Counted from the first letter of the stretch, positions 25,103-35,282 are shown. The stretch: DNA of 64,000 bases from Rhizobium sp. L51/94 (GCF_019355555.1 NZ_CP072141.1:862001-926000); one strand, 5' to 3'. Program-made: numbers and translations. Notes: generated by a model from the letters alone, not told the origin.

Positions 25103-25708
25103 TCAGATCTCCGTTGCAGTGATTTTGGTCGTACGCGGCAGGCAGACGAAATGCTTGCCCGCTGTCAGGACGATATCGGCGCCGCGCGGGAAAATGGCGC
25201 GGTTGTCATTCCAGAGGCGCAGGAAGCTCTCGGGAAGACCGATAGGTGCAATCGTCGCGATGTCCCTGATGCCTGGCCCGGAAAGAGCGAGCGGTCGGCC
25301 GCCCTCCAGAGCCTTGACTTCCAGCACGATGGTTGCCGAGCGATCCGGATATTCCTGGCTGCCCGACGCGAACTGGCTGAATGACGACAGCATCGTGCCG
25401 TCCTCAAGGAAGACGAAGCGCGCTTCCAGCTTGTCGCCGAGCGCAGCGCCCGTGTTGAAGGCCAGCCAGGCGGGGAGCGCAGACTTGGCAAGGGATGCCG
25501 ACAGCCAGACGGGCGTCTCGTGATCGCAAAGCGTCAGCGCAATTGCGCCCGCAGCAATACCAAGCGGAGCGGGTGGGGCAATCTCCGGGCCGATCGTCTG
25601 GATCGTGCCGGGGCGCGCCATGCCGTCCATGATCGCCTTGAAGACGCTCTGGCTTTCGAAAACCGGGTTGGCAAAGCCGCCGCTAAAAGTATCGGGATTG
25701 ACGCTCAT
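25103..25708 (-). CDS. phnH: C-P lyase core protein PhnH
   Basis: Structural subunit of the C-P lyase core complex, 201 aa. It starts MSVNPDTFSGGFANPVFESQ, then VFKAIMDGMARPGT, the conserved PhnH N-terminal motif, and ends with IFPRGADIVLTAGKHFVCLPRTT. The ATG at 25708 overlaps the phnG stop (ATGA); the open frame that continues 170 codons upstream is only the antisense-like reading of phnG in another frame, so I do not use it. Confidence 0.94.
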   Translation of the reverse strand: MSVNPDTFSGGFANPVFESQSVFKAIMDGMARPGTIQTIGPEIAPPAPLGIAAGAIALTLCDHETPVWLSASLAKSALPAWLAFNTGAALGDKLEARFVFLEDGTMLSSFSQFASGSQEYPDRSATIVLEVKALEGGRPLALSGPGIRDIATIAPIGLPESFLRLWNDNRAIFPRGADIVLTAGKHFVCLPRTTKITATEI

Positions 25709-26184
25709 TGATCTTCTCCGCGCACCATGGTGAAGAAATCGACGCGCGTTGCCGCAGTTTCCGCCGCCTTTTGGTGGTCGGCCGCTGCAATTCGCTCCGC
25801 AACAGGCGTCAGGATCGCCTGCTCGACGAAATCCCTCGTATCGGGCTCCTGCCACAAGGCGTCGAAGATCGCTGCCAGCCGCGCCCGCTCCATGTCGGTG
25901 CCGAGCGCCTGTGCATGACCGACGGTCCCGGAGGGGAGCCTGAACGTCGCCCGCGTGACGGTTACTTCGCCAAGGTTGAACATGGCGCCGCCGCCGCCGA
26001 TGCGACCGCGGACCATCACAAGCCCGGTTTCGGGCCCGCGCACCGCCGTTGCCACCGGCTTTTGGGCCAGTGTTTCCCAGACGGCTTGCAGCTCTTCGCC
26101 TTCCGCCTTGGCCAGCAGGTCCGTGACGCGCTTGCGGGTGCGGAGTTCCCGGGCGGCCGCCTCGTGTCTTTGCGCCGAATTCAT
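25705..26184 (-). CDS. phnG: C-P lyase core protein PhnG
   Basis: Small subunit of the C-P lyase core, 159 aa from ATG 26184 with GGAG 7 nt upstream. RVTDLLAKAEGEELQAVWETL and GGGGAMFNLGEVTVTRATFRL followed by GHAQALGTD are the family's conserved blocks. First gene of the phnGHIJKL-acetyltransferase transcript, divergent from phnF with a strong palindrome in the shared promoter region. Confidence 0.94.
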   Translation of the reverse strand: MNSAQRHEAAARELRTRKRVTDLLAKAEGEELQAVWETLAQKPVATAVRGPETGLVMVRGRIGGGGAMFNLGEVTVTRATFRLPSGTVGHAQALGTDMERARLAAIFDALWQEPDTRDFVEQAILTPVAERIAAADHQKAAETAATRVDFFTMVRGEDQ

Positions 26185-26198
26185 CTCTCGTCTCCAAA

Positions 26199-26216
26199 TG
26201 TCTATTGATATAGACA
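26199..26216. promoter_or_regulatory. Candidate PhnF operator in the phnG-phnF promoter region
   Basis: TGTCTATTGATATAGACA: two perfect 7-bp arms (TGTCTAT / ATAGACA) around TGAT. It lies 15 bp upstream of phnG and 65 bp upstream of phnF, where a GntR/HutC repressor would block both. PhnF-type sites known elsewhere contain similar TCTATA/TATAGA arms. Confidence 0.7.
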
Positions 26217-26223
26217 ACCATAC

Positions 26224-26239
26224 AAGCTATTTGTAGCTT
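26224..26239. repeat. Second inverted repeat in the phnG-phnF promoter region
   Basis: AAGCTATTTGTAGCTT has perfect 6-bp arms around TTTG and lies 8 bp from the presumed PhnF operator. The arms differ from it (AAGCTA against TGTCTAT), so this may be a second, weaker site or part of the phnF leader. Confidence 0.45.
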
Positions 26240-26280
26240 TAAGGGCGCGGGATGACAAGCGTGTGACGGGATGGGGAAGA

Positions 26281-27018
26281 ATGGCAGTTCAGAAACAGGT
26301 GCAGCGGCAGACCGGAGTGGCCCTCTGGCGGCAGATTGCCGATCGCATCAGAGCGTCGATCAATCACGGAGATTTCGATGATTCCGGCATGGTGCCGGCG
26401 GAAACGGCGCTGGCCTTGCAGTTTGGTGTCAACCGCCACACGGTGAGAAGCGCGCTTGCGGCGCTGGCGCAGGAGGGTGTTGTGCGCGCCGTGCAGGGAC
26501 GCGGTACGATGGTTGAGCGCAAGGAAAAGCTGAACTTCCCGATATCCCGCCGCACCCGGTTCTCGCAAGGGGTTGGCAATCAGGCAAAGGAAGCGCGCGG
26601 CGTGCTGATCGACGTAGCCTGCGAGACCGCCGGCGCCGACATCGCGGGCTGGCTAAAAATCAAGCCGGGGACCCCCGTTGTTCGGCTGGAAACGCTGGGC
26701 ACCGTGGACAAGCGGCCCGTATCGCGCTCCACAAGCTGGTTTCCTGCGGATCGTTTCGCCAATATCGGTGAAGTCTATCGCCGGACGGGCTCGGTTACGC
26801 GATCATTTGCGGAGATGGGTCTGGAGGACTACGTCCGTGCCATCACCGAAATCACCGCCATGCATGCAGAAACAGCCGATGTCGCCGATCTCGAATTGTC
26901 GCCGGGCGCCATCGTCATGATGACGCGAGCCCTCAATACAGAACTCGGCGGCGCGCCGGTCCAGTATTCCATCACCCGCTTCGCAGCAGATCGTGTCCAG
27001 TTCACCATAGAAAACTGA
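26281..27018 (+). CDS. phnF: GntR/HutC-family repressor of the phn operon
   Basis: Transcriptional repressor divergent from phnG. N-terminal GntR winged helix (VALWRQIADRIRASINHG, then ALALQFGVNRHTVRSALAAL, about residues 12-65) and C-terminal UTRA ligand domain (VRLETLGTVDKRPVSRSTSWF; MMTRALNTELGGAPVQYSITR). I choose ATG 26281 (245 aa), directly after GGGGAAGA; a GTG 6 codons upstream has a poorer ribosome site. A clear terminator follows. The ligand is presumably a phosphonate or phosphate-status metabolite. Confidence 0.9.
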   Translation: MAVQKQVQRQTGVALWRQIADRIRASINHGDFDDSGMVPAETALALQFGVNRHTVRSALAALAQEGVVRAVQGRGTMVERKEKLNFPISRRTRFSQGVGNQAKEARGVLIDVACETAGADIAGWLKIKPGTPVVRLETLGTVDKRPVSRSTSWFPADRFANIGEVYRRTGSVTRSFAEMGLEDYVRAITEITAMHAETADVADLELSPGAIVMMTRALNTELGGAPVQYSITRFAADRVQFTIEN

Positions 27019-27044
27019 GGTTCTGCAGCGTCGACTCGGGTTTT

Positions 27045-27076
27045 CAGGCATCCCCCGATGGGGACGCCTGGTTTTT
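27045..27076 (+). terminator. Rho-independent terminator of phnF
   Basis: An 11-bp stem with a single mismatch (CAGGCATCCCC / GGGGACGCCTG), loop CGAT, then GTTTTT. It ends the phnF transcript in the gap before the convergent gpmA. Confidence 0.88.
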
Positions 27077-27084
27077 AACTGACT

Positions 27085-27720
27085 TTAGTGAGCGGCAGAC
27101 ATATCGCCGAGAACTTCTTTCGACGCGACCGTCGAGTCGGCCTTCAGCTTGTAGACCATAGGGACCCCGGTCGCGAGGTTGAGCGCCAGGATCTGCTCCT
27201 TGCTGAGGCGATCGAGCACCATCACCAGCGAACGCAGCGAATTGCCGTGGGCAGCAACCAGCACCTTCTGGCCAGCCAGCACGCGCGGCAGGATTTCGGT
27301 GAGATAATAGGGCCAGACGCGGGCGCCGGTGTCTCGCAGGCTTTCGCCACCGGGTGGCGGGACGTCATAGGAACGGCGCCAGATATGCACCTGCTCTTCG
27401 CCCCACTTGGCGCGCGCATCGTCCTTGTTGAGGCCGGAGAGATCGCCGTAGTCGCGCTCGTTCAGTGCCTGGTCGCGGATCGTTTCCAGGCTGGGCTGGC
27501 CGACCTTGTCGAGGATGAGCTTCAGCGTGTGCTGGGCGCGGGTGAGGGCCGAGGTGAAGGCGACGTCGAAGGTGATGCCGTAATCGGCCAGCGCCTGTCC
27601 CCCAGCCGTGGCTTCCTCGATGCCGAGCGCCGTCAGATCGGGGTCTTTCCAGCCGGTGAAAAGGTTCTTCAGGTTCCAGTCGCTCTGGCCATGGCGAACG
27701 AGGACGAGGGTACCGCTCAT
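27085..27720 (-). CDS. gpmA: 2,3-bisphosphoglycerate-dependent phosphoglycerate mutase
   Basis: Interconverts 3- and 2-phosphoglycerate in glycolysis. Catalytic histidine in [10 protein letters not shown] (residues 7-16), second histidine in [11 protein letters not shown], and the family block [15 protein letters not shown] are all present. The 211-aa length is short compared with about 250 aa for the E. coli enzyme, as usual in alphaproteobacteria. It is last in the mgsA-glk-ABC-dapB-gpmA series, 22 bp after dapB. Confidence 0.94.
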   Translation of the reverse strand: MSGTLVLVRHGQSDWNLKNLFTGWKDPDLTALGIEEATAGGQALADYGITFDVAFTSALTRAQHTLKLILDKVGQPSLETIRDQALNERDYGDLSGLNKDDARAKWGEEQVHIWRRSYDVPPPGGESLRDTGARVWPYYLTEILPRVLAGQKVLVAAHGNSLRSLVMVLDRLSKEQILALNLATGVPMVYKLKADSTVASKEVLGDMSAAH

Positions 27721-27742
27721 AGTTTATTCCTCCGTAACAGTA

Positions 27743-28567
27743 TCAGCGTGAAGACAGCCCGAGCACGTCGAGCATGGAATAGAGATCAGGTTTCCGGTCG
27801 CGCGCCCACAGCGCCGCCTTGACGGCGCCGCGCGCAAAGATGGAGCGATCCCCCGCGGAATGCGACAGGGTGACCATTTCGCCTTCCCCGGCGAGGATGA
27901 CGGAGTGGTCGCCGATGACCGAGCCGCCGCGCAGCGTCGCAAAGCCGATGCTGCCACTCGCCCGCGCTCCGGTGTGCCCGTCGCGAACCCGCACGGAATT
28001 GTCGGCAAGATCAATCCCTCGCCCGTTGGCGGCCGCCTTGCCGAGCAGTAGCGCCGTGCCGGAGGGAGCGTCGACCTTGTGCTTGTGATGCATCTCGAGC
28101 ACTTCGATGTCCCACTCGTCGGCCGGCAAGGCATGCGCCGCCTGTTCGACGAGAACACTGAGAAGATTGACGCCGAGGCTCATATTGCCGGACTTGACGA
28201 TCCGGGCGTGACGCGCAGCAGCTGAAATCTTTGCCTCGTCGTCCAGAGAACAACCGGTGGTGCCGATAACATGGACGATGCGCGCCTGCGCGGCGAGACC
28301 AGCGTAGACGATCGTCGTTTCCGGCCGTGTGAAGTCAATGACGCCGTCGGCGTGCAGGAAGGCGGTTAGCGGATCGTCGGTCAGCAACACGCCGACCGGA
28401 CCGAGCCCGGCGATCTCGCCGGCGTCCTTGCCGAGAAATTGAGACCCCTCGCGCCCGACGGCAGCGTGCAGCGTTGCGCCTTCGGTGGCATGGATGATGC
28501 GGATCAGCGCCTGGCCCATTCGGCCTGACGCCCCCACCACAACCAGTTTCATGGCCTGTTCGCTCAT
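27743..28567 (-). CDS. dapB: 4-hydroxy-tetrahydrodipicolinate reductase
   Basis: NAD(P)H-dependent step of the lysine/diaminopimelate pathway. The nucleotide-binding motif [13 protein letters not shown] is at residues 9-21; the catalytic region [16 protein letters not shown] (two His and Lys) is near residue 160. 274 aa is normal. The ATG overlaps the upstream ABC transporter stop by 4 nt (ATGA), so the start at 28567 is well supported. Confidence 0.95.
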   Translation of the reverse strand: MSEQAMKLVVVGASGRMGQALIRIIHATEGATLHAAVGREGSQFLGKDAGEIAGLGPVGVLLTDDPLTAFLHADGVIDFTRPETTIVYAGLAAQARIVHVIGTTGCSLDDEAKISAAARHARIVKSGNMSLGVNLLSVLVEQAAHALPADEWDIEVLEMHHKHKVDAPSGTALLLGKAAANGRGIDLADNSVRVRDGHTGARASGSIGFATLRGGSVIGDHSVILAGEGEMVTLSHSAGDRSIFARGAVKAALWARDRKPDLYSMLDVLGLSSR

Positions 28568-30390
28568 AGGATCGATTTGCTCTGCGTCTTGCGGGCCCGT
28601 GTCCGCACCGGTGCTTTCACCGGCGCCTGAAGGTTGTTGAGGCGAGCGTAAAGGCCCTCCGGCGATTTTGCCAGTGTCTCGTGATTGCCTTCCTCGACGA
28701 CGCGGCCCTGCTGCATGACCACGATTTTCGCGGCCCGCACGACAGTCGAAAGCCGGTGGGCGATCACCACCACGGTGCGCCCGCTCATCGCTTCATCCAG
28801 CGCCCTTTGGACAGCCGCCTCGGACTCGGTATCGAGTGCGGAGGTAGCCTCGTCGAGCAGGAGGATAGGAGCATTGCGCACAAGCGCGCGGGCAATCGAA
28901 ACGCGCTGGCGCTGGCCGCCGGACAATGTCACGCCGTTTTCACCGACCGGCGTATCGTAGCCCTGAGGCTGCGCCATGATGAAATCGTGCGCGTAGGCAA
29001 GCCGTGCCGCCTGTTCGACCTCGGCATCGGTCGATTCCGGCCGGCCGTAACGGATGTTGTCGCGGATTGTACCCTCGAAAAGGTAGGGCTGTTGGGAGAC
29101 GTAGGCGAGGTGCTGGCGCAGCGACTGCTTGGTGATGTGGCTGATATCCTGCCCATCGATGAAGATTTGCCCGGCAGCAGGGTCGTAGAAGCGCGGAATG
29201 AGATTGATGACCGTCGATTTGCCAGCCCCGGAAGGACCGACCAGCGCCGTCGTCTTGCCACCCTCGGCCACGAAATTGACCTTGTCGAGTACAGGCTCGC
29301 CATTCGCATAACCGAACGTCACATCGCGAAACTCGATCCGCGCCTCGGTGATCGTCAGTTCCTTGGCGTCGGGCAGGTCCCGCTGGCGGGTCTCCATGTC
29401 GAGCAGTTCGTAGATCATGCTCGCATTGACTACGGCACGCTCCATCTGCACCTGCAGCTTGGCCAACCGGCGCGCCGGATCGTAGGCCATGAGCAAGGAT
29501 ACAACGAAGGAGAAAAATGCGCCTGGAGGGACGTTATAGTAGATCGCTCGATAGGCCGCATAGGCGAAGATGCTGCCGACTGCCACACCGGCAAAGGTCT
29601 CCGTCAGTGGTCCGTTGCGCTCCGAAAGCCGGGCAATGCGGTTCTGACGATGTTCGGCCGTGGTGATGAGCTTCTGGATCTTGCGTTCCAGTTGCTCCTC
29701 CATGGTGAATGCCTTGACGATGGCAATCCCCTGGATCGTCTCCTGCATGGCGCCGAGCACGTGGCTGTTGAGATTGACAGCCTCTCGCGTTGCCGACCGC
29801 AACCGCTTGGACACGTAACGAAGAGCGTAGAGAAGCGGCGGTGCCATGACAAACACGGCAAGGCTGAGGATCGGGTCCTGGTAGACCATGTTGGCGAGCA
29901 GGGCGACGAATGTCAGCAGGTCGCGCGCCGTCGACGTGATCGTCAGGTTCATGACATCACGGATGCCCGAAACGTTCTGGCTGACCTGCGCCGCAACCTT
30001 GGCCGACCTCGCCTCGCTGAAATAGCCGACCGAAAGCGTCATCAGATGGGCATAGATCCGGCGCTGGTATCGGGCGATGATGTTATTGCCGATCTTGCTC
30101 AGAATGACCGACTGGAAATAACCGGCGAAGCCGCGCACCAGGAATGCTGCGAAGATGCCTACGCAGACAAGCCCGACAATACCGGCATTGCGATCGACAA
30201 ATGCCTGGTCGATGATGACCTTCATGATGAAGGCGATAAAGCCCGTGGATAAAGCGACCAGGATCAGGCAGATGATCGCGATCGTGTAGCCCTTGATATG
30301 ATCCCGGCCGTTTTCTGCGATTACCCGCTTGAGAACGCCGGTCACGGTCTCGCTGTTAACAACAACTTTTTTGGTCTCGGGCGATTTCAA
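28564..30390 (-). CDS. ABC exporter, fused membrane and ATPase domains (MsbA-like)
   Basis: Half-transporter exporter of about 608 aa. A six-helix membrane domain covers about residues 35-330 ([39 protein letters not shown]), and the ATPase domain follows: Walker [10 protein letters not shown], signature [15 protein letters not shown], Walker [13 protein letters not shown], switch IAHRLSTV. It acts as a homodimer at the inner membrane; lipid A/phospholipid or drug export is typical of the family but cannot be assigned here. I choose TTG 30390 because AGGAAG lies 6 nt upstream; another TTG 8 codons earlier is possible. It is coupled to dapB. Confidence 0.88.
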   Translation of the reverse strand: MKSPETKKVVVNSETVTGVLKRVIAENGRDHIKGYTIAIICLILVALSTGFIAFIMKVIIDQAFVDRNAGIVGLVCVGIFAAFLVRGFAGYFQSVILSKIGNNIIARYQRRIYAHLMTLSVGYFSEARSAKVAAQVSQNVSGIRDVMNLTITSTARDLLTFVALLANMVYQDPILSLAVFVMAPPLLYALRYVSKRLRSATREAVNLNSHVLGAMQETIQGIAIVKAFTMEEQLERKIQKLITTAEHRQNRIARLSERNGPLTETFAGVAVGSIFAYAAYRAIYYNVPPGAFFSFVVSLLMAYDPARRLAKLQVQMERAVVNASMIYELLDMETRQRDLPDAKELTITEARIEFRDVTFGYANGEPVLDKVNFVAEGGKTTALVGPSGAGKSTVINLIPRFYDPAAGQIFIDGQDISHITKQSLRQHLAYVSQQPYLFEGTIRDNIRYGRPESTDAEVEQAARLAYAHDFIMAQPQGYDTPVGENGVTLSGGQRQRVSIARALVRNAPILLLDEATSALDTESEAAVQRALDEAMSGRTVVVIAHRLSTVVRAAKIVVMQQGRVVEEGNHETLAKSPEGLYARLNNLQAPVKAPVRTRARKTQSKSIL

Positions 30391-30480
30391 AAATCGACTT
30401 CCTGTCTGAACCAAGCGAGCGGCGGATGCCCGCGCTTTCGGCGGTTCTATAAAGCGTTCGGCTGGGTTTGGCTAGCGCAC

Positions 30481-31506
30481 TCAGCGGCGCCAGCGGCGTC
30501 CTTCCGTCGAGAGACCGAACTTCTGGGGCATGCGGGCATAGGAGGAAAGGCCCTCGAGGGCAGCCAGCGGATGGGTTACGACATAGGTGGGTATGGAGCG
30601 AAGCATGGCGCTATGCGGCGCCTTGTCCTCGAAGGCAGCACGGAATTCCGGCTTCTTCAGCGCCGGAATAATCTTCTGGGAAATGCCGCCCGACAGATAG
30701 ACGCCACCGCGTGCCATGAACAGCAGCGCGATGTCGCCGGCCAGCCTGCCGAGGTAGGTGACGAACAACGTCAGCGTCTCCACAGCCAGCCGATCGCTGG
30801 CGGCAAGGCCGTGGTTGGTGATATCGGCCGGTTCCTTCAGCGTCGGCTCGACGCCCTCGACATGGCAGAGTGCCCTGTAGAGGTTCTGCAGGCCACGACC
30901 GCAGATGATCTGCTCGGCCGAAATGCGGCCTTCGATAGCCTCGAGATGCGGCCAGATCTGCAGGTCGCGCTTGCTGCGGGGCCCGATATCGATATGGCCG
31001 CCTTCGCCAGGCGCTGGGATCCAGGAGTTCTTGGCGTGGATAAGGCCCGCGACACCGAGGCCGGTGCCCGGTCCAAGCACGGCGCGTGACGCAATCAACC
31101 CATCGCGGGCGGCGCCGATAGGCTCGCGGCCGTCGTCTGCGAGGTTGGAAATGGCCAGCGCCTGGGCTTCGAAGTCGTTGATGATCAGTACGTCTTCCAT
31201 GCCGAGATCGGTGATCATCGTCCGAGGGCGAACGATCCAGTCGGAATTCGTGAGCGGAATTTCGTCGCCATTGATCGGGCCGGCAACGGCAAGGATCGCC
31301 GAGCGTGGAACGACGGTGCTCTTCGATAAAACGCCCTCACGGATGGCATCGTCGATCGTTGCGTAATCGGCGGCATGCATGATCGGAAACGGCTTCGCCT
31401 CGCTGTAAGCATCCACCTGAATGGAGAAACGAGCATTGGTGCCGCCGATATCGCCCATCAGAACGGGAAAGGGCAGGGGAATATCACTATGGTTGAGCTT
31501 AGGCAT
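30481..31506 (-). CDS. glk: Glucokinase
   Basis: ATP-dependent phosphorylation of glucose to glucose 6-phosphate. The phosphate loop [14 protein letters not shown] is at residues 18-31; [15 protein letters not shown] and [10 protein letters not shown], with the sugar-contacting Glu and His, match the bacterial glucokinase family; [13 protein letters not shown] is the second ATP-site block. 341 aa. It lies 38 bp after mgsA and 90 bp before the ABC exporter. Confidence 0.94.
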   Translation of the reverse strand: MPKLNHSDIPLPFPVLMGDIGGTNARFSIQVDAYSEAKPFPIMHAADYATIDDAIREGVLSKSTVVPRSAILAVAGPINGDEIPLTNSDWIVRPRTMITDLGMEDVLIINDFEAQALAISNLADDGREPIGAARDGLIASRAVLGPGTGLGVAGLIHAKNSWIPAPGEGGHIDIGPRSKRDLQIWPHLEAIEGRISAEQIICGRGLQNLYRALCHVEGVEPTLKEPADITNHGLAASDRLAVETLTLFVTYLGRLAGDIALLFMARGGVYLSGGISQKIIPALKKPEFRAAFEDKAPHSAMLRSIPTYVVTHPLAALEGLSSYARMPQKFGLSTEGRRWRR

Positions 31507-31544
31507 GGGCCCTATCCGTGGTCAGCCGCCGACAGGCGGATTGG

Positions 31545-31919
31545 TCAAAGGGTGGCTATCAGTCGTTCGGCGGTGGCTTCGTTGAGTGCCATCGGAATGT
31601 CGTAGACGATGGCAAGGCGCATCAGCGCTTTCACATCGACATCATGCGGCATCGGCGTCAACGGGTCGACGAAGAAAATCAGCGCGTCCACCTCAGCGGT
31701 TGCGATCATGGCGCCGATCTGCTGGTCGCCGCCGAGCGGACCGCTTTTCAGGCGGATGACATTGAGGTCAGGACAGGCCGCCAGCACGCGCGCTCCGGTC
31801 GTGCCGGTGGCAAAGATCTGCCATTTTGCCAGCATCGATTCGAACCGCCGGGCGAAGTCTGCCATGGCCGTTTTTTTCTCGTCATGCGCAATCAGCGCGA
31901 TGCGTTTAACTTCTGCCAT
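31545..31919 (-). CDS. mgsA: Methylglyoxal synthase
   Basis: Converts dihydroxyacetone phosphate to methylglyoxal and phosphate, a glycolytic bypass under phosphate limitation. In 124 aa the diagnostic motifs are [20 protein letters not shown] (phosphate site), [16 protein letters not shown] (catalytic Asp) and [24 protein letters not shown] lies upstream of ATG 31919. First gene of the minus-strand series that includes glk, dapB and gpmA; phosphate release fits the phosphonate theme nearby, though that may be coincidence. Confidence 0.95.
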   Translation of the reverse strand: MAEVKRIALIAHDEKKTAMADFARRFESMLAKWQIFATGTTGARVLAACPDLNVIRLKSGPLGGDQQIGAMIATAEVDALIFFVDPLTPMPHDVDVKALMRLAIVYDIPMALNEATAERLIATL

Positions 31920-32025
31920 GACATGCCTCCCGCCACGCCTTAAATCGATTTGCAGCTTTCCTATACCATGCCAGTGCTCATTGAAAGTCTTGGCGAAAGA
32001 CGTTGCCCGCAGATTTTCCCGGTAG

Positions 32026-33030
32026 TCATTGTGCAGCCGGTAAGGCGTCCTGCTCGGCCCCAGTGGGCGCTGAACTGCTGGGGGTGGTCATGCGTGCGGA
32101 GGACACCGGCGGTGCTGCCAACGTCGCTTTGCAGGCGGCCGGCAGGTCTGCCACCATGATTTCACGCGGCTTCACCGGCACTGCATTGGGTTTCGGGACA
32201 GGCTTTGCCCACGGTGCCGGCGTGAACCACCAGGCAAGGCTCTTGTCGCAACCGTCCCCCGCCTTCACCGGGGCCTGCGCCGTGCAGCCGATTTCCCCGG
32301 CGGGGCAGCGCAATCGTATATGAAAATGCGCATCGTGGCCGTATTCCGGCCGCAGCTTGCCGAGTGCGGTTCGGTCGCCGGCCCAGGTCTCGCACATTTT
32401 CTTCTTGATCGCCGGATTGACGAAGATTCGCTCGACCTCGGGGTAGCTTGCGGCGCGCATCAATAGTCGTGCACGGGCCTGCGTCCAAAGGCCGGGATCG
32501 ACCGTCAGGAACTTGTCCTTGGCCAGCATGCTGGTGAACGGCATGGTTTCGCGCTCGGCTGCTGTCAATGTCCGCTTAGGCATCGGCATCAGCCAGATAT
32601 CGGCGTCCAGGCCGATCTGGTGCGAGGCGTGGCCGCTGAACATCGGTCCGCCGCGAGGCTGCGAGATATCGCCCACCAGAAGCCCGGGCCATCCGTCGAG
32701 CCTTGCTGCGTCCTGGGACAGACGTTCGATCACGGAGATTGTCTCGGGCCTCCCCCAGCGTCGGTTGCGCGAAGGCCGCATTACCTGCCAGGTCGGACCA
32801 TCCGTCGGCAGGGCGACTGCCCCGGCCAGGCAGCCCTTCGCATAAAACCCAATCGACTGCGGCGGGCCCAGTGTCGGCAGCGCGACGGCGCCGAAGAGAG
32901 CCTTGGCACTGCCGGGCGTCGGAACTGCTGGCTCTGCGGCAGCGCCGCCGAGTGTAGCGGCAATGGCGATCGTTGCGACCATGACGGCGCTGCAGAAGGT
33001 ACGAAGTGTCCGGGCCGGGCGAAAAGTCAT
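32026..33030 (-). CDS. mepA: Penicillin-insensitive murein endopeptidase
   Basis: Periplasmic LAS-type metallopeptidase that cuts D-Ala-mDAP cross-links in peptidoglycan. A signal peptide spans about residues 10-32 ([22 protein letters not shown]). Zinc-site motifs are [18 protein letters not shown] and [13 protein letters not shown]. Several cysteines (for example [20 protein letters not shown]) probably form disulfides. I start at ATG 33030 with AAGGA 5 nt upstream (334 aa); the longer open frame adds 58 unrelated residues. A Pro/Ser-rich tail ends the protein. Divergent from yejA. Confidence 0.92.
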   Translation of the reverse strand: MTFRPARTLRTFCSAVMVATIAIAATLGGAAAEPAVPTPGSAKALFGAVALPTLGPPQSIGFYAKGCLAGAVALPTDGPTWQVMRPSRNRRWGRPETISVIERLSQDAARLDGWPGLLVGDISQPRGGPMFSGHASHQIGLDADIWLMPMPKRTLTAAERETMPFTSMLAKDKFLTVDPGLWTQARARLLMRAASYPEVERIFVNPAIKKKMCETWAGDRTALGKLRPEYGHDAHFHIRLRCPAGEIGCTAQAPVKAGDGCDKSLAWWFTPAPWAKPVPKPNAVPVKPREIMVADLPAACKATLAAPPVSSARMTTPSSSAPTGAEQDALPAAQ

Positions 33031-33262
33031 GCAGTTCCTTGGGTTGGGTCGGCCGATGCCGATGTGATTTGCGATTGAGCCTAGCGCGAAAAGCCCGCTT
33101 GGTGAATCGATCTTTGCGCAGAGGCATTCCCATATCGAAAGGTTCGTACAGCAACCACCAACGGGACTTGCGGATGGTACGACCACGACGAAATCTCTCA
33201 GCACCTATATTTCGCCTGTATTTCGCCTATCCTGCGGTCATCGCGAATCTTGGGGTATGTGA

Positions 33263-35101
33263 ATGGCATTGTCGTTGTCGAAGACGGGTTCGGTTTTTCT
33301 ATTGATTTCCCTGCTGGCCTTGCCGGTTGTCTCCCGCGCCGAAGACGCCCAGTTCCGGATCGGCACCGCCATTCTCGGCGACCTGAAATACGCCCCGGGC
33401 TTCAAGCATTTCGACTACGTCAATCCCGATGCGCCCAAAGGCGGCGATCTGAAGCTGTCGGCAGACGGCACCTTCGACACCTTTAACCCCGTGCTGAAAA
33501 AGGGCGAGACGGCCGAAGGCCTCTCGCTGGTCTTCGATACGCTTCTAAAGTCCTCCGATGATGAGACCGGCTCCGCCTATGGCCTGCTGGCCGAAGGCGT
33601 AGCCTACCCCGATGATATTTCCAGCGCCACGTTCAGGCTTCGCAGCGAAGCGAAATGGGCGGATGGGACGCCCGTGACTCCGGAGGACGTCGTCTACAGC
33701 TTCGACAAGACGAAGGAGCTGGATCCAGTGACCAAGAGCTACTATGCCCATGTCACCAAGGCGGAAAAGACCGGCGACCGCGACGTCACATTTTCGTTCG
33801 ACGAGAAGGGCAATCGCCAGTTGCCGTGGATACTAGGTCAGTTTTTGATCGTGCCGAAACTTTGGTGGGAGGCCAATGGGTCGGACGGCAAGCCCCGTGA
33901 CATTTCACGCACGACGCTTGAGCCAGTGATGGGCTCCGGGCCTTACAAGATCGCTGCTTTCTCACCGGGTTCAACGATCCGCTACGAGCTGCGCGACGAT
34001 TATTGGGGTAAGAATCTCCCGGTCAACGTCGGCGAAAACAATTTCGGAGCGATTGCCTACACTTATTACGGCGATAGCCAGGTCAAGTTCGAGGCATTTC
34101 GGGCAGGAAATACCGATTTCCGCCAGGAACAGTCGGCCAGCAAATGGGCCACCGCCTATGACTTTCAGGCGATAAAGGATGGACGCATATTGCGAGAACA
34201 GGTTGCAAACCCGCTGCGCAGCCGAGGCATCATGCAGGCATTCGTTCCAAATCTACGGCGTGACCAATTCAAAGATGAGAAGGTCCGCGAGGCGTTAAAC
34301 TACGCCTTCGATTTTGAGGATCTGAACCGCAATCTCGCCTATAACGCTTTCCAGCGTATCGACAGTTATTTTTGGGGCACCGAACTTGCTTCATCCGCCC
34401 TGCCGCAGGGGCGAGAACTGGAAATCTTGAACGAAGTAAAAGACAAGGTTCCGCCGGAGGTCTTCACCACGCCCTATACCAATCCTGTTGGCGGCGACCC
34501 GCAGAAAATGCGTGATAATTTTCGCAAGGCTATCGCACTCCTCAAGGAAGCGGGGTGGGAGCTCAGGGGCAATAACATGGTCAATGTCGCCACCGGCAAG
34601 CCTTTGAGTTTTGAAATTTTGCTCCAGAACCAGTCTTACGAGCGTACTGTTCTGCCATTCGCCAATAATCTTAAAAAAATCGGCATTGAAGCGCGACTCC
34701 GGACTGTCGATACTGCGCAATATACAAGCCGTATTCGTAGCTTCGATTATGATATGATTTACGGGATCTGGTCTCAGAGCGTAAATCCTGGCAACGAACA
34801 AAACAGCTTTTGGGGTTCTAAAGCAGCCAATTTGCAGGGAACGCAAAACTACGCAGGCATTACCGATCCTGGAGTGGATGCGCTGATTGCAAAGGTTGTC
34901 CAAGCTCAGAACCGCGAGGAAAAAAACGCAACGGCCCGAGCCCTTGATCGCGTATTGTTGGCGCATCATTATGTCATTCCGTTGTTTTATTCCTCGACCG
35001 TTCAAATCGCCTATTCCAATAGACTCGCGCGTCCGGCCAGCTATCCGGAATATTCCCTAGGCTTTCCGGACGTCTGGTGGTCGAAGTCGGCCGCAAAATG
35101 A
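33263..35101 (+). CDS. yejA: Peptide ABC transporter substrate-binding protein YejA
   Basis: Family-5 periplasmic receptor for peptides (in enterobacteria linked to microcin C uptake). Signal peptide at residues 5-26 (VFLLISLLALPVVSRAEDA); the mature part has the YejA-typical FKHFDYVNPDAPKGGDLKL and SQSVNPGNEQNSFWGS. 612 aa, full length. The base composition changes inside the gene: before about 34000 it is near 60% G+C like its neighbours, afterwards about 47-50% (my count gives 174 G+C in 360 bases at 34621-34980). The reading frame stays intact. This suggests replacement of the 3' part by a divergent allele. It is followed by 181 bp with a hairpin before yejB. Confidence 0.93.
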   Translation: MALSLSKTGSVFLLISLLALPVVSRAEDAQFRIGTAILGDLKYAPGFKHFDYVNPDAPKGGDLKLSADGTFDTFNPVLKKGETAEGLSLVFDTLLKSSDDETGSAYGLLAEGVAYPDDISSATFRLRSEAKWADGTPVTPEDVVYSFDKTKELDPVTKSYYAHVTKAEKTGDRDVTFSFDEKGNRQLPWILGQFLIVPKLWWEANGSDGKPRDISRTTLEPVMGSGPYKIAAFSPGSTIRYELRDDYWGKNLPVNVGENNFGAIAYTYYGDSQVKFEAFRAGNTDFRQEQSASKWATAYDFQAIKDGRILREQVANPLRSRGIMQAFVPNLRRDQFKDEKVREALNYAFDFEDLNRNLAYNAFQRIDSYFWGTELASSALPQGRELEILNEVKDKVPPEVFTTPYTNPVGGDPQKMRDNFRKAIALLKEAGWELRGNNMVNVATGKPLSFEILLQNQSYERTVLPFANNLKKIGIEARLRTVDTAQYTSRIRSFDYDMIYGIWSQSVNPGNEQNSFWGSKAANLQGTQNYAGITDPGVDALIAKVVQAQNREEKNATARALDRVLLAHHYVIPLFYSSTVQIAYSNRLARPASYPEYSLGFPDVWWSKSAAK

Positions 35102-35184
35102 GCGGCTCTTGCATTGGCGGAGCGGCTGGGGTCCAAATGGCCCTGACCGAATCAGCAGGATTTATGCTTGGCGATGACGGGTTT

Positions 35185-35205
35185 CGACCGGCAGAGCGCC
35201 GGTCG
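35185..35205 (+). repeat. Stem-loop between yejA and yejB
   Basis: CGACCGGC (35185-35192) and GCCGGTCG (35198-35205) make a perfect 8-bp stem with a 5-nt loop (AGAGC). No U-tract follows. It sits in the 181-bp yejA-yejB gap, which holds no credible ORF, and probably sets the 3' end or stability of yejA mRNA. Confidence 0.5.
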
Positions 35206-35282
35206 CGAAGGGACGATGCCTTGATAGAGATAGCAGCGCAGGACAGTCAGAAAAACGCCGGCAGAACCGGGGTTGTGGGCTG

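Noticed and set aside
25709..26221. Fusion-like N-terminal extension of phnH over the phnG gene
   Set aside because: The extension is phnG read in another frame; phnG and phnH each have their own conserved starts with an ATGA overlap.
28681..30252. Long plus-strand open frame opposite the ABC exporter gene
   Set aside because: Mirror frame of a highly conserved exporter; the translation is rich in Arg, His and Asp without any domain.
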